Shown here piece by piece: positions 1 through 9,987 of a DNA stretch of 64,000 nt (position 1 is the first letter of the stretch; each line of letters begins with the position of its first letter). The stretch spans positions 3,844,001-3,908,000 of the forward strand of contig NZ_JARVZZ010000001.1 in NCBI RefSeq assembly GCF_029846115.1. The letters run 5' to 3'. Under the pieces are notes generated by a model. That model saw only the letters and a list, made by a program, of their open reading frames with translations, was not told the DNA's origin and ran no database searches. This stretch comes from Serratia marcescens. Its GTDB lineage: Bacteria > Pseudomonadota > Gammaproteobacteria > Enterobacterales > Enterobacteriaceae. Both the position numbers and the translations under genes were made by a program.

Positions 1-58
1 GAGTGACTTCCTGGCCCACGTGGGACAGATTCAACTGCCCGCAATATTCAGTACGCAT
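1..58 (-). CDS. aspS: Aspartyl-tRNA synthetase, N-terminal fragment
   Basis: Only the first 19 codons lie in the window. On the minus strand they read MRTEYCGQLNLSHVGQEVT, which matches the N-terminus of enterobacterial AspS almost residue for residue. AspS charges tRNA-Asp in the cytoplasm. The gene runs off the left edge, so it is cut by the window rather than broken. The zinc-ribbon gene at 133-324 lies upstream on the same strand with a gap of about 74 bases, so the two are probably co-transcribed. E. coli also has aspS next to yecD. Confidence 0.85.
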   Translation of the reverse strand, partial: MRTEYCGQLNLSHVGQEVT

Positions 59-132
59 ACGCTATCCTTTTACACAGCCGATGCCGCGCCGGGCTACTGT
101 GCCCCTGTCGCGCGGCTGTTATCTGATAAATT

Positions 133-324
133 CTACTTGTTACCCGGTTTAAAATCCGTCGCATACCAGCCGGTGCCCTTAAGCTGGAAACCGGAGGACG
201 AGATCAACTTGGTCAACGCGGGCTGCCCACACGCCGGGCAGTCTGCCAGCGGCGCATCGGAAAATTTTTGCAATTTCTCTAACCGATGGTTGCAAGCACC
301 ACATGCATATTCATAAATCGGCAT
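133..324 (-). CDS. FmdB-type zinc-ribbon protein
   Basis: This 63-residue protein begins MPIYEYAC and holds two CxxC pairs (CGAC near residue 8 and CPAC near residue 29). That is the layout of the FmdB/CxxC_CxxC_SSSS regulatory zinc ribbons, including the ISSSGF segment after the second pair. It should bind one zinc ion; the cellular role of the family is not established, although some members are called regulators. The start at 324 gives the canonical MPIYEY N-terminus; the upstream in-frame ATG at 363 would add 13 unlike residues. It precedes aspS on the same strand, so a link to translation or stress is possible but is inference. Confidence 0.8.
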   Translation of the reverse strand: MPIYEYACGACNHRLEKLQKFSDAPLADCPACGQPALTKLISSSGFQLKGTGWYATDFKPGNK

Positions 325-578
325 AGGTCGTTGGATTAAAGAGTGTTGAAAAAAGGGAGTCATTATAAAGGAAATTCATCCGCCCGATAAGTGCGAACAC
401 AGCATTGTTACTGCACTAAATGGCACGTTTTTGCTCGAATCAACACATCGGTTAACAAATTTCCCATTAACCTGCGACAGTTTTTTCACGTAGCCTGATT
501 CTCCCCCGGTTTTGCGCCGTACGCTGCTCGCCTGGCGAACCGAACAGTTTTTATCCACTTCGCAACGAGATGAAATCC

Positions 579-1157
579 ATGCTGAAACTTGACGCCCAAA
601 CCACCGCTCTGGTGCTGATCGATTTGCAAAACGGCATTCTGCCCTACGCCGGCGGCCCGCACAGCGCCGACCAGGTGGTGGCGAACGCCGCCCTGCTGGC
701 CGCCCGTTTTCGCCTGCTGGGCGCGCCGGTGCTGCTGGTGCGCGTCGGCTGGTCCGACTCCTTCGCCGAAGCGCTGAAACAGCCGGTGGACAAACCGGCT
801 CCCGCGCCCGCCGGCGGCTTGCCGGCCAGTTGGTGGGAGTTCCCCGCACCGCTGGCGGTCAATGACAGCGATATTCGGGTGACCAAGCGCCAATGGGGCG
901 CCTTCTACGGCACCGATCTGGATTTACAGCTGCGCCGCCGCGGCATCAAATCCGTGGTGCTGGGCGGCATCTCCACCAATATCGGCGTGGAATCCACCGC
1001 CCGCGCCGCCTGGGAACACGGCTATGAGCTGGTGATCGCCGAGGACGTCTGCAGCGCACAGAACGCGGAAATGCATCGTTTCGCGTTCGAACACATCTTT
1101 CCGCGTTTGGCGCGGGTGCGCGACACCGGCGAAATTCTTGCCGCGCTCGACCGGTAA
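579..1157 (+). CDS. yecD: Isochorismatase-family hydrolase YecD
   Basis: The 192-residue protein matches the cysteine-hydrolase (isochorismatase-like) family and is very close to E. coli YecD. Visible family features are the early Asp in [11 protein letters not shown], the Lys in VTKRQWGAF and the region around [14 protein letters not shown]. In E. coli-type YecD the usual nucleophilic Cys position of the family reads differently, and here too the segment is GISTN with no Cys, so catalysis by the standard Cys mechanism is doubtful. The start at 579 gives the E. coli-like N-terminus [15 protein letters not shown]; an ATG nine bases upstream (570) is possible. It heads a conserved yecD-yecE-yecN-cmoA-cmoB run. 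Confidence 0.85.
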   Translation: MLKLDAQTTALVLIDLQNGILPYAGGPHSADQVVANAALLAARFRLLGAPVLLVRVGWSDSFAEALKQPVDKPAPAPAGGLPASWWEFPAPLAVNDSDIRVTKRQWGAFYGTDLDLQLRRRGIKSVVLGGISTNIGVESTARAAWEHGYELVIAEDVCSAQNAEMHRFAFEHIFPRLARVRDTGEILAALDR

Positions 1158-1207
1158 CGTTAAGTTGTAGCCTGATAAGCCAAGGATAAGTAAAGGAAGA
1201 CGACGCC

Positions 1208-2026
1208 GTGCTCTACATCGGACTGCCACAGTGGCAACATTCAGCCTGGAACCGTATCGGGCTGCGTGACTTGGCGGATTACAGCCGCTACTTCAACTGC
1301 GTGGAAGGCAACACCACCTTCTACGCGCTACCGAAGCTGGAAATCGTGCAACGCTGGCGCGACATGACCTGTGACGATTTTCGCTTCTGCTTCAAATTCC
1401 CGTCGGACATCAGCCACAAGGCCGCCCTGCGCAACTGTGCCGCCGAACTGCAGGCGTTTTACCACTGCCTGAGCCCGGTGCATCAGCGCATCGGCCAACT
1501 GTGGCTGCAGCTGCCCGCCGCCTTCGGCCCAGACGAGCTGCCGCGCATGTGGCAGTTTTTCGAAAACCTGCCGAAGGAATTCACCTACGGCGTAGAAGTG
1601 CGTCATCCGGCGTTTTTCGCCAAGGGCGAGGCAGAGCGTGCGCTGAATCAAGGGTTGCATCAGCGCGGCATCAATCGGGTGATCCTCGACAGCCGCCCGG
1701 TGCATCACGCCGCCCCCAACACCGCCGCCGTACGCGATGCCCAGCAGAAAAAACCGAAGCTGCCGGTACACGCTCTGGTCACCGCCGGCCAACCGCTGGT
1801 GCGCTTTATCGGCGGCGACCAGCTGGCCGATAACCTGCGCTGGTTCGACGCCTGGCAGCAAAAACTGCCGCTGTGGCAGCAACAGCATCAGCCCTATCTG
1901 TTTATTCATACGCCGGACAACGGCGATTCGCCCCAACAGGCGCAAAAAATTTGGCAGCAGCTGCGCCTGGCGATCCCCGATTTGCCTGCGCCACCTGACT
2001 GGCCAGAGCAAGATGCACTGTTTTGA
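1208..2026 (+). CDS. yecE: DUF72 family protein YecE
   Basis: This 272-residue protein is the same length as E. coli YecE and clearly homologous through blocks such as FNCVEGNTTFYALP, FRFCFKFPSDISH, YGVEVRHPAFF and RVILDSRPVH. DUF72 proteins have a TIM-barrel-like fold with conserved acidic and aromatic residues in a presumed active site, but the reaction is unknown. The start is a GTG at 1208, reading VLYIGLPQW in line with the family N-terminus; an AGGA ribosome-binding sequence lies about ten bases upstream. It sits 50 bases after yecD and is probably in the same transcript. Confidence 0.88.
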   Translation: MLYIGLPQWQHSAWNRIGLRDLADYSRYFNCVEGNTTFYALPKLEIVQRWRDMTCDDFRFCFKFPSDISHKAALRNCAAELQAFYHCLSPVHQRIGQLWLQLPAAFGPDELPRMWQFFENLPKEFTYGVEVRHPAFFAKGEAERALNQGLHQRGINRVILDSRPVHHAAPNTAAVRDAQQKKPKLPVHALVTAGQPLVRFIGGDQLADNLRWFDAWQQKLPLWQQQHQPYLFIHTPDNGDSPQQAQKIWQQLRLAIPDLPAPPDWPEQDALF

Positions 2027-2128
2027 CCTATTAATCTGACCAATAACATCAAATATTTCCCCGCGACAGTGAATACAATGACGGCTATGATGCTGGCTGC
2101 CAGTTTTGGTTAGGGAACGGAGTTAAAA

Positions 2129-2524
2129 ATGGTAAGCGCGCTTTATGTGGTGCTCGGCGCATTGTTGTTGATCAAACTCTCTTATGACGTCGTCAGATTA
2201 AGGATGCAGTACCGCGTAGCCTACGGTGACGGCGGTTTTTACGAATTGCAGACTGCCATCCGCGTGCATGGCAACGCCGTTGAATACATTCCTATCGCTG
2301 CCGTATTGCTGGTGATCATGGAAATGAACGGCGCGGAAATCTGGATGATTCACCTTTGCGGCCTGATGCTGATGGCCGGGCGACTGGTGCATTACTATGG
2401 TTTGCGCAACCGCGAGGTTCGCTGGCGCCGTTCAGGCATGGCCGCGACCTATATCTCTTTGTTGTTGATGGTTCTGGCAAATATCTTCTATCTGCCTTGG
2501 GATCTGATTTTCAGCCTGCATTGA
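2129..2524 (+). CDS. yecN: MAPEG-family membrane protein YecN
   Basis: The protein has 131 residues and about four hydrophobic helices. It belongs to the MAPEG family (membrane-associated eicosanoid/glutathione metabolism proteins), seen in the signature ELQTAIRVHGNAVEYIPIA with its Arg, Asn and Glu after helix one, and in the later GRLVHYYGL segment. It should be an inner-membrane protein; glutathione-transferase-like activity is inferred from eukaryotic relatives only. A GGAACGGAG ribosome-binding sequence precedes the ATG. It keeps the yecE-yecN-cmoA order of E. coli. Confidence 0.87.
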   Translation: MVSALYVVLGALLLIKLSYDVVRLRMQYRVAYGDGGFYELQTAIRVHGNAVEYIPIAAVLLVIMEMNGAEIWMIHLCGLMLMAGRLVHYYGLRNREVRWRRSGMAATYISLLLMVLANIFYLPWDLIFSLH

Positions 2525-2618
2525 TCCCGTTTTTATCATCAGGCGGCCGCGCCGCCTGCTTCCGCTCCGCTTTTTTGCGCTTTTCTGTTAGACTACGCAG
2601 CTTCGAATTCTGAACTGA

Positions 2619-4339
<1,721 letters not shown>

Positions 4340-4350
4340 CGCTCGCTAAT

Positions 4351-4374
4351 TCGGGCCGGCCTGCGCCGGCCCGA
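4351..4374. terminator. Hairpin between converging cmoB and FKBP genes
   Basis: TCGGGCCGGC and GCCGGCCCGA form a perfect 10-base-pair stem around the loop CTGC. No run of T follows on either strand, so it is either a Rho-assisted or weak bidirectional terminator. The placement between two converging genes supports that role. Confidence 0.6.
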
Positions 4375-4376
4375 CC

Positions 4377-6338
4377 TTACCCGTTACTGACATCGACAAT
4401 CCGCAGCTCATACACCATTGTCGCATTCGGCGGGATCTGCGGCGCATAGCCCGTTTCACCGTACGCCAACGCCGGCGGCACCACCATCGTCAGCGAACCG
4501 TGGTTTTTCAGATGGCCGATCGCCTCGCGGAACAACGGCGGATAGGCGGAGAGCGGCTGTGACATCACCTTCCCACTGCGATCCATATCCTGAATCACGC
4601 TGCCGTCGGTTAAACTCTCTTTCACCACGATGTCTACCCGCGCGTTTTCCTTAATGGCTTCATCACCCGCATAATCGATGCGATACCAAAAACCGGCAGG
4701 CGACTTCTGCGTGCCCTTCTTCTTTTTAAACTCGGCGACGAACGCCTCGCCCTTGCCGGTCTGCGTCTTTGCCACCTGGTTTCTGGCATCGTTCACCGCT
4801 TTTTCCGACTCCGCCAGCGCGCGGGTCAACTGTGCATCGCTCAACTGGTAATGGCCGTTAAAGGTATCGATCACGCCCGCCAGCAGCACGGTTTTATCGG
4901 GATTGATGCCCCAATTTTTACGCTCCGCCAGCATTGTTTGAATATCGCGCCCCAAAGCAACACCGGCAGCATAGCTCTGCTGCTCCGGCTTTTTCTTGAG
5001 CACCTGCGCATCCGGCAGCCATTTGGCCCGCGATCTCAGCCCGCTCAGCTCGTCTTGCAAAGCTTGCTGCGCTTGATTGGCGTCCACCAGCTCCGTTGCA
5101 GTTTTTTTCGCCTGCTCCGTCGTTTTCGCCAGTTGCAGTGTTGATTTATCGCTTTCCGCCATCGCCATTGCCAGTCGCTGCTCCAATGCCTTCGCCTGCT
5201 CGGTTTGCGTCTTGTTTTTTTCCTGTAACTGCGCCAGCTGTTGCTGAAGTTCGCCCGTCGCCTTGGCGGCTTCAGCCTTTTGCTGTTCCAGCGCAATCTT
5301 CAGGTTGTTCTCTTGCCGCTCGGCCTGTTGGCGTTGGTCATCCTGCTCTTTCTGCCGCTGCGCCAGCTGCTGCTGAAGCTCGCCCATCATCTTGGCGGCT
5401 TCGGCCTTTTGCTGTTCCAGCGCAATCTTCAGGTTTTTCTCTTGCCGCTCGGCCTGTTGGCGTTGGTCATCCTGCTCTTTCTGCCGCTGCGCCAGCTGCT
5501 GTTGAAGCTCGCCCATCGCCTTGGCAGCTTCGGCCTTTTGCCGCGCCAGCGCGGCCTTCAGGCTTTTCTCTTGCTGCCCACACTGCTGCCGTTGGCCCTC
5601 CTGCTCCTTTTGCAGCTGCGCCAGCTGCTGCTGCAGTTCGCCCGTCAGCCTGGCAGCCTCGGCCTTCTGCTGTTCCAGCTCAGCGGCGGCTGTTTTTTTT
5701 CCCTGCTCATAACGCTGGCGCGCTTTATCGTTGGCGGTCTGGGCCGCCGCCAGTTTCTCCTGCCAAGCGCTATCCGTCTGTTCAGGCAACGCCGCCAGCC
5801 GTTGTTCCAGCAAGGCAATACGCCGATCGCGCTCCTCGGTTTGCTGCTTTTGCCGCGCTAACGCCGCCTGCGCTTCGGCGATCTGCGCCTGAGCCTTGCG
5901 CTCCTGCGGGGTCAGGTTTAGCGCCTGCCGAACGCCGCTGGCGAAGTCGCTCAACGCGCTCAAATCAGGCGCCGGTGCCGGTTTATCGGCAGCGGCCAGG
6001 GACGACGCAACCCGCAACGCGGTCAGCTCCTGCTGCAGTGATTGAATAGCGGTTTGCTGTTGCTCCAATCGAGCCTCTTTCTCGCGCAGCGTCTTTTGCA
6101 ACTGCGCCAGTTGCTTTCTCTGCGGGCTCGTTTCACGAGTTTGAACCGGCCGGGACGCCGGCTTTTGGGTTTCTTGGGATGGGGTCACCACGGTATCCGC
6201 CGCCAGTGCGTCCTGCCGCTGGTAACGCTCGGCAAACTGCAATAATGCCGGCACATCGTCATCCGCCACGGCCACCGCTGGCGCAAACGCCAGCGGTATC
6301 ATCAGGCTCAGTAAGGCCTTTCTCGCACGGGGGGTCAT
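4377..6338 (-). CDS. Periplasmic FKBP-type isomerase with long repeat-built coiled coil
   Basis: The 653-residue protein starts with a Sec signal peptide (MTPRARKALLSLMIPLAFAPAVAVA, cut before DDD). Residues 70-440 are almost wholly Gln/Glu/Ala/Lys-rich helix expected to form a coiled coil. Within it QKAEAA recurs at residues 224, 267, 310 and 353, an exact 43-residue period. Residues about 455-540 resemble the FkpA/Mip N-terminal dimerisation domain (YAAGVALGRDI), and 548-650 form an FKBP domain ending VVPPALAYGETGYAP...IPPNATMVYELRIVDV. It should act in the periplasm as a dimeric proline isomerase or chaperone held on a rod. Ordinary FkpA has about 270 residues, so the stalk is the unusual part. 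The gene overlaps the lipoprotein gene upstream by four bases. The partner and substrate are unknown. Confidence 0.85.
   Translation of the reverse strand: MTPRARKALLSLMIPLAFAPAVAVADDDVPALLQFAERYQRQDALAADTVVTPSQETQKPASRPVQTRETSPQRKQLAQLQKTLREKEARLEQQQTAIQSLQQELTALRVASSLAAADKPAPAPDLSALSDFASGVRQALNLTPQERKAQAQIAEAQAALARQKQQTEERDRRIALLEQRLAALPEQTDSAWQEKLAAAQTANDKARQRYEQGKKTAAAELEQQKAEAARLTGELQQQLAQLQKEQEGQRQQCGQQEKSLKAALARQKAEAAKAMGELQQQLAQRQKEQDDQRQQAERQEKNLKIALEQQKAEAAKMMGELQQQLAQRQKEQDDQRQQAERQENNLKIALEQQKAEAAKATGELQQQLAQLQEKNKTQTEQAKALEQRLAMAMAESDKSTLQLAKTTEQAKKTATELVDANQAQQALQDELSGLRSRAKWLPDAQVLKKKPEQQSYAAGVALGRDIQTMLAERKNWGINPDKTVLLAGVIDTFNGHYQLSDAQLTRALAESEKAVNDARNQVAKTQTGKGEAFVAEFKKKKGTQKSPAGFWYRIDYAGDEAIKENARVDIVVKESLTDGSVIQDMDRSGKVMSQPLSAYPPLFREAIGHLKNHGSLTMVVPPALAYGETGYAPQIPPNATMVYELRIVDVSNG
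5226..5669 (-). repeat. Tandem 129-bp coding repeats in the FKBP coiled coil
   Basis: Units at 5541-5669, 5412-5540 and 5283-5411, plus a partial one at 5226-5282, each encode 43 residues starting QKAEAA. The second and third units are nearly identical at the DNA level. The first has diverged more, including a Cys in QQCGQQ that the others lack. This looks like in-frame expansion by recombination, so copy number may vary between strains. Confidence 0.85.
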
Positions 6339-6739
6339 TGGGCGCGTTCTCCGCGCTCAGCCAGGCCGGTCATCATGGCAGAACTGATGTCTGCGCAGAG
6401 GCGGCTGGTGCGATAACGATATAGAGCGTCGACGGTTTCCTGCGTGCCCGTGTTGACCCGTTGGCGTACCCCGGCATACTGCGCTGCGCCGCCCATCAAG
6501 GTATCGAATTCACGTTTGAATTTTTGGTATTTTTCGTTATCCATGCCGCGCATGGCATCCAACTCACGCTGGCACTGCTGTATACGCTCGGCCTCACGCT
6601 GCCGTTTGTCTTGTTCCGCAATGTCCTCTGCGCTGGGCGGCTTACTTAATGTAGAAACGGGCCGCTTGGCGGTCTGGCAGCCGGTCAGGGCCAACGTCAG
6701 TAAAAGCGCCGCGGTCAAACAGTGTGCCGTTCGGGTCAT
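6335..6739 (-). CDS. Small outer-membrane lipoprotein, function unknown
   Basis: The 134-residue product has a lipoprotein signal with lipobox LTGC, the lipidated Cys at residue 21. Gln at +2 predicts sorting to the outer membrane. The mature part is charged and helical and contains two further Cys residues (RIQQCQREL and TSRLCADI) that could form a disulphide. The start at 6739 is chosen because it gives a proper signal peptide and follows a ribosome-binding sequence (AAGGAGATAACG). The stop overlaps the start of the FKBP gene in ATGA, so the two are co-translated. A working partnership between the lipoprotein and the periplasmic FKBP is inferred from that coupling. I do not recognise the family. 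Confidence 0.8.
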   Translation of the reverse strand: MTRTAHCLTAALLLTLALTGCQTAKRPVSTLSKPPSAEDIAEQDKRQREAERIQQCQRELDAMRGMDNEKYQKFKREFDTLMGGAAQYAGVRQRVNTGTQETVDALYRYRTSRLCADISSAMMTGLAERGERAQ

Positions 6740-7175
6740 TATCGTTATCTCCTTGTTTAGTCCGCCATCAACGTGCCCTGCGGCTGCGCCGACGGCTCTC
6801 CTCAATTGATGCTGTGATGTTCCAGCCATATGGCCGGCGATGAACAGGTAAAAATACAGACGCGGTGATGAGCGGCAGAACGCAAATCATTCACCGTGAC
6901 AATACATACCAAAAAATCATTTAATATTATGATATTTAAAAGATTTTAACTCACAAAGTTATCAGCAGGGCATGACGAGCGCAAGAAGAGATGAGGGGCT
7001 GACCGAGAAACAGCGTATGAACTGGGACAGCGTCTTTACAAGGTACTGACCCAATTCGTGATCCAAATACCGCGGCCTGACCTTGATGATGTATCACTGC
7101 TGAGTAAACCTCATCGGCTTTTTCAAACGTCCAGTCTGATTGAGAATCATGTTGCCAACTAACAGGAGAGATATC
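6740..7175. other. A+T-rich intergenic region between divergent genes
   Basis: These 436 bases should hold the promoters of the lipoprotein-FKBP pair (leftward) and of the tailspike-like gene (rightward). The centre, 6900-6960, is strongly A+T-rich. A 25-codon frame at 6972-7049 (MTSARRDEGL...) has no convincing ribosome-binding site and could be a remnant. I see no operator I can name. Confidence 0.5.
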
Positions 7176-8996
7176 ATGAGCAATATGATTAGTGTGCGTA
7201 ACATCAGTGAATTGCGTAATCTGACACCCGCTACAGACGATCAGATCGTCTTTCTAGTTTCTCACACCCCCGGACGTTTCGCCGGTGGCGGCGAATTCTA
7301 TTATGAGAAAACGGATACAACCAGTACGGACAATAACGGTACCGTAGTGGTTACGGCGGGTGGTGCCCGCTGGAAACGGCTGGACAATAAGCTTACCTTC
7401 GATCACTTCGGCGCCGATCCCAATGGTACGTTCGCCTCTGACGCAGCAATCAGCGCCACATTAAACTATGTCGCAAGTCTAAAAAATAAAGTGGTCTATG
7501 CTTCTGAAAACGCTCAATACCTACTGACCAGTGCTCAACCCATCAGCGTCGCTAGCGGCATTACGGTGAAAGGAACTCGCTGCGGCATCGCTCAAGGCCC
7601 CGCAAGCCTAACAAGCAATGGTCCTAATCGAGCTGGCCTTTCGGACGATAGCGGTTTCATCATCAAAAAGCCGGCAGGTACGGTTTGTTTCGCCTGCGAT
7701 AAGAACGTTGTCTTTGATGGTTGGTCGTTCCTCTATCCGGATCAAAAATATACTGCCACCCAGCCGGAGGCATTTGTTCAATACGGTGCCACCATTACTG
7801 CAGCCGGCGCTCTGTCAGTAGCCAACTGCCGTTATGTAGGCGCCTATGACTTTGTTGAAGCTCGAGGAGAAGCCAACAACTTTGAGAATATCTACGGTTG
7901 GGCAGTCCGCTGCGACTACAGGATTTATGAAAGCAGGGACATCAACAGATTTACCAATGTTCACGTCAATGCCAACGTCGTGCGTCCGACAGAAAATGCG
8001 GTTTCTGCTTCTATCGCCGTGGCCGGTTCTTGTGCTTTCAATCTCGATCGCCACGACAATACGTTTATGGTGAATGTGTTCTCTTATGGCAAGAAGACCT
8101 TTATCAAAACCACAACGCAAGGAACCTCCTATTTAGGCGGTCTCAGCCTAAGCAATTTCATGGCAGACAGAAATGGAACCGGAATTGATATCGACTCGGA
8201 TTCCTCCGCCAATATTCAAATCGCCAACGGTTCTTATATTAATGACTATGGTGATGCCGTTGGGGGGTTCCTGGTATTAAGAAAAACTACTGGCCAATCA
8301 AATATCACCCCGGTGCAAATCAGCAATGTTAACTTCGCTACCGCCAATGGACCGAAGGGCTCACTCTCTCCTCAGGCTATTCGCTTCGAAGCGAACGCTG
8401 GGTATCAACTCTCATTCAGCAACACCGTCATGCCAATGTGGACAAACGGCAGCCTGAACAATGACGCTGGTTACAACATTCTCAGAGGTACACTGAGCAT
8501 TGCGCAACGTAGCTATCAACTACATGCGGCTCCGCTAAATTATTTAGCCAACAGCAATCTGATCGCCACCGGTGCTGACAATCAGCCTACAGGCTGGTTT
8601 ATTGATGGGAAACTGGCGGTAGACAGGAATCTTCTGACGGCCACTGGCGACAACCCGGCTTACAAAGGTTTGGGTCAACGTATTCATCGGAGCATGGGAC
8701 TGAGGACATTCTGGGCGATCGCATCCTCTATCGGCGATCAATCTACCGCGCAAGCATCGACTGGCATTTGGGCTCGCTCGTTCAACGATAACTATACTGA
8801 CACTGTCGAGAGCAATGAGGCTATTCCCTGGATACGCATCGGCAACCTCTACTACGCACGTTTTGTTATGAACAACAATCGCACTATCCACGATATTCTG
8901 GTCAATCCCGGCAATGGCAATAATACGGTGCGCATTTTAAGCTGCGGCATTACCCCGGGCGAAGTCTTCAACCTCTCGCCTGATGCACTGCAATAA
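7176..8996 (+). CDS. Orphan phage tailspike-like protein (beta-helix)
   Basis: The 606-residue protein opens like many phage tailspikes and capsule depolymerases: an ISELRNLTP segment, the GGGEFYYEKTDTTSTDNNGT block, GGARWKRL, and then DHFGADPNG, which usually marks entry to a right-handed beta-helix of pectate-lyase type. The rest is rich in Asn, Gly, Ser and Thr with short beta repeats. It has no signal peptide. AACAGGAGAG precedes the ATG at 7176; an upstream ATG at 7140 has no such site. Base composition is clearly lower in G+C (sampled stretches below 50%) than the flanking genes, which suggests transfer. No other phage gene adjoins it. It may cleave or bind a surface polysaccharide; catalytic residues cannot be assigned from sequence alone. 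Confidence 0.75.
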   Translation: MSNMISVRNISELRNLTPATDDQIVFLVSHTPGRFAGGGEFYYEKTDTTSTDNNGTVVVTAGGARWKRLDNKLTFDHFGADPNGTFASDAAISATLNYVASLKNKVVYASENAQYLLTSAQPISVASGITVKGTRCGIAQGPASLTSNGPNRAGLSDDSGFIIKKPAGTVCFACDKNVVFDGWSFLYPDQKYTATQPEAFVQYGATITAAGALSVANCRYVGAYDFVEARGEANNFENIYGWAVRCDYRIYESRDINRFTNVHVNANVVRPTENAVSASIAVAGSCAFNLDRHDNTFMVNVFSYGKKTFIKTTTQGTSYLGGLSLSNFMADRNGTGIDIDSDSSANIQIANGSYINDYGDAVGGFLVLRKTTGQSNITPVQISNVNFATANGPKGSLSPQAIRFEANAGYQLSFSNTVMPMWTNGSLNNDAGYNILRGTLSIAQRSYQLHAAPLNYLANSNLIATGADNQPTGWFIDGKLAVDRNLLTATGDNPAYKGLGQRIHRSMGLRTFWAIASSIGDQSTAQASTGIWARSFNDNYTDTVESNEAIPWIRIGNLYYARFVMNNNRTIHDILVNPGNGNNTVRILSCGITPGEVFNLSPDALQ

Positions 8997-9010
8997 TCAC
9001 CAGCGAAATA

Positions 9011-9037
9011 AAAAAAGCCCCGGCAAAACGCCGGGGC
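9011..9037 (-). terminator. Terminator downstream of cutC
   Basis: Read on the minus strand, GCCCCGGC and GCCGGGGC form an 8-base-pair G+C-rich stem with a five-base loop, followed by at least six T. It lies about 90 bases past the cutC stop and also sits just after the converging tailspike gene. Confidence 0.8.
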
Positions 9038-9127
9038 CTGGTACTTGCGTGATCGCCGAGGGCTCAGTGACACGCAAAGGGGTCTTACGGCCCGGAAACC
9101 GGTTGTCAAACGCGGTTAGCTGCGTGT

Positions 9128-9886
9128 TTATGCGCTTTGCGCCAGGGGATCAACCAAGGCCAGCGCGTTTTTCATCGCCTCCACCATTTCGCCATCCACG
9201 CAATAATGGCTAAATTCGTCAAACTCGTTATCGGAGCACATGGTGACGCCCGCCTTGCGATAACGCATGGTCGACGGCACCAGATGGCCGGAAGAGCTGT
9301 GCAGTTCATGCAGGCCGATATCGACAAACTTGTGCAGATTACTGAGGCGCACGCCGGCACCCGCCATGATCACCGGGCCCTGACTGGCCTGGCGCAAATC
9401 GCGCAGCAACGGCAGGCCCAGTTCAGCGCTCTGCTGTTGACCGGAGGTCAGAATGCGCGCCACGCCCAGCTCGGTCAGTTGCTCCAACGCTACCATCGGA
9501 TTCTGGCACATGTCGAACGCGCGATGGAACGTCACCGCCATGCCTTCGCACAGCGTCATCACTTCACGCATGCGCGGCAGATCGATATGCCCTTCTTCGT
9601 CCAGCATGCCGACGACTACGCCGGGGAACCCCATCTCGCGGATCTGGCGGAGATCCTGTTTGATCACCTCGAAATCCACCGCGCCGTAGCAGAAATCGCC
9701 ACCGCGAGGACGAACAATCGGATGCACCGGGATCGCAACCCGCTCGCGCGCCAGACGCAGCGTGCCATAGCTCGGCGTCAATCCCCCCTCGCTCTGGCTG
9801 GCGCACAACTCGATGCGATCGGCGCCTGCCCGTTCGGCCGTCAGCGCACAGTCGACGCTAAAGCAACAAACTTCCAGTTTTATCAT
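9128..9886 (-). CDS. cutC: CutC family protein
   Basis: The protein has 252 residues, close to the 248 of E. coli CutC, with the conserved N-terminus [28 protein letters not shown] and the later blocks [24 protein letters not shown] and [17 protein letters not shown]. CutC folds as a TIM barrel and was linked to copper handling; that role is disputed and the enzymatic activity is unknown. The start at 9886 gives the family N-terminus. In E. coli cutC lies next to yecM, and here yecM is one gene away. Confidence 0.9.
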   Translation of the reverse strand: MIKLEVCCFSVDCALTAERAGADRIELCASQSEGGLTPSYGTLRLARERVAIPVHPIVRPRGGDFCYGAVDFEVIKQDLRQIREMGFPGVVVGMLDEEGHIDLPRMREVMTLCEGMAVTFHRAFDMCQNPMVALEQLTELGVARILTSGQQQSAELGLPLLRDLRQASQGPVIMAGAGVRLSNLHKFVDIGLHELHSSSGHLVPSTMRYRKAGVTMCSDNEFDEFSHYCVDGEMVEAMKNALALVDPLAQSA

Positions 9887-9987
9887 TGTCACCCCCAGAT
9901 AACGGCCAACATACGGCGGCAATTGTTCATTTCTTCATTTCTCACGTAGGCTCATGCATAGGCATAAACCGGCTCAGGGTTGTAACT

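Noticed and set aside
5226..5669. Regular repeats that might suggest a CRISPR array
   Set aside because: The units adjoin with no unique spacers, keep reading frame and encode heptad-like protein. They are coding tandem repeats.
5096..6049. Long open frame (317 codons) on the plus strand through the FKBP gene, Pro/Ala/Ser-rich
   Set aside because: It is the opposite strand of the repeated Gln/Glu/Ala coiled-coil coding sequence. It has no ribosome-binding site, and the minus-strand protein has clear domains.
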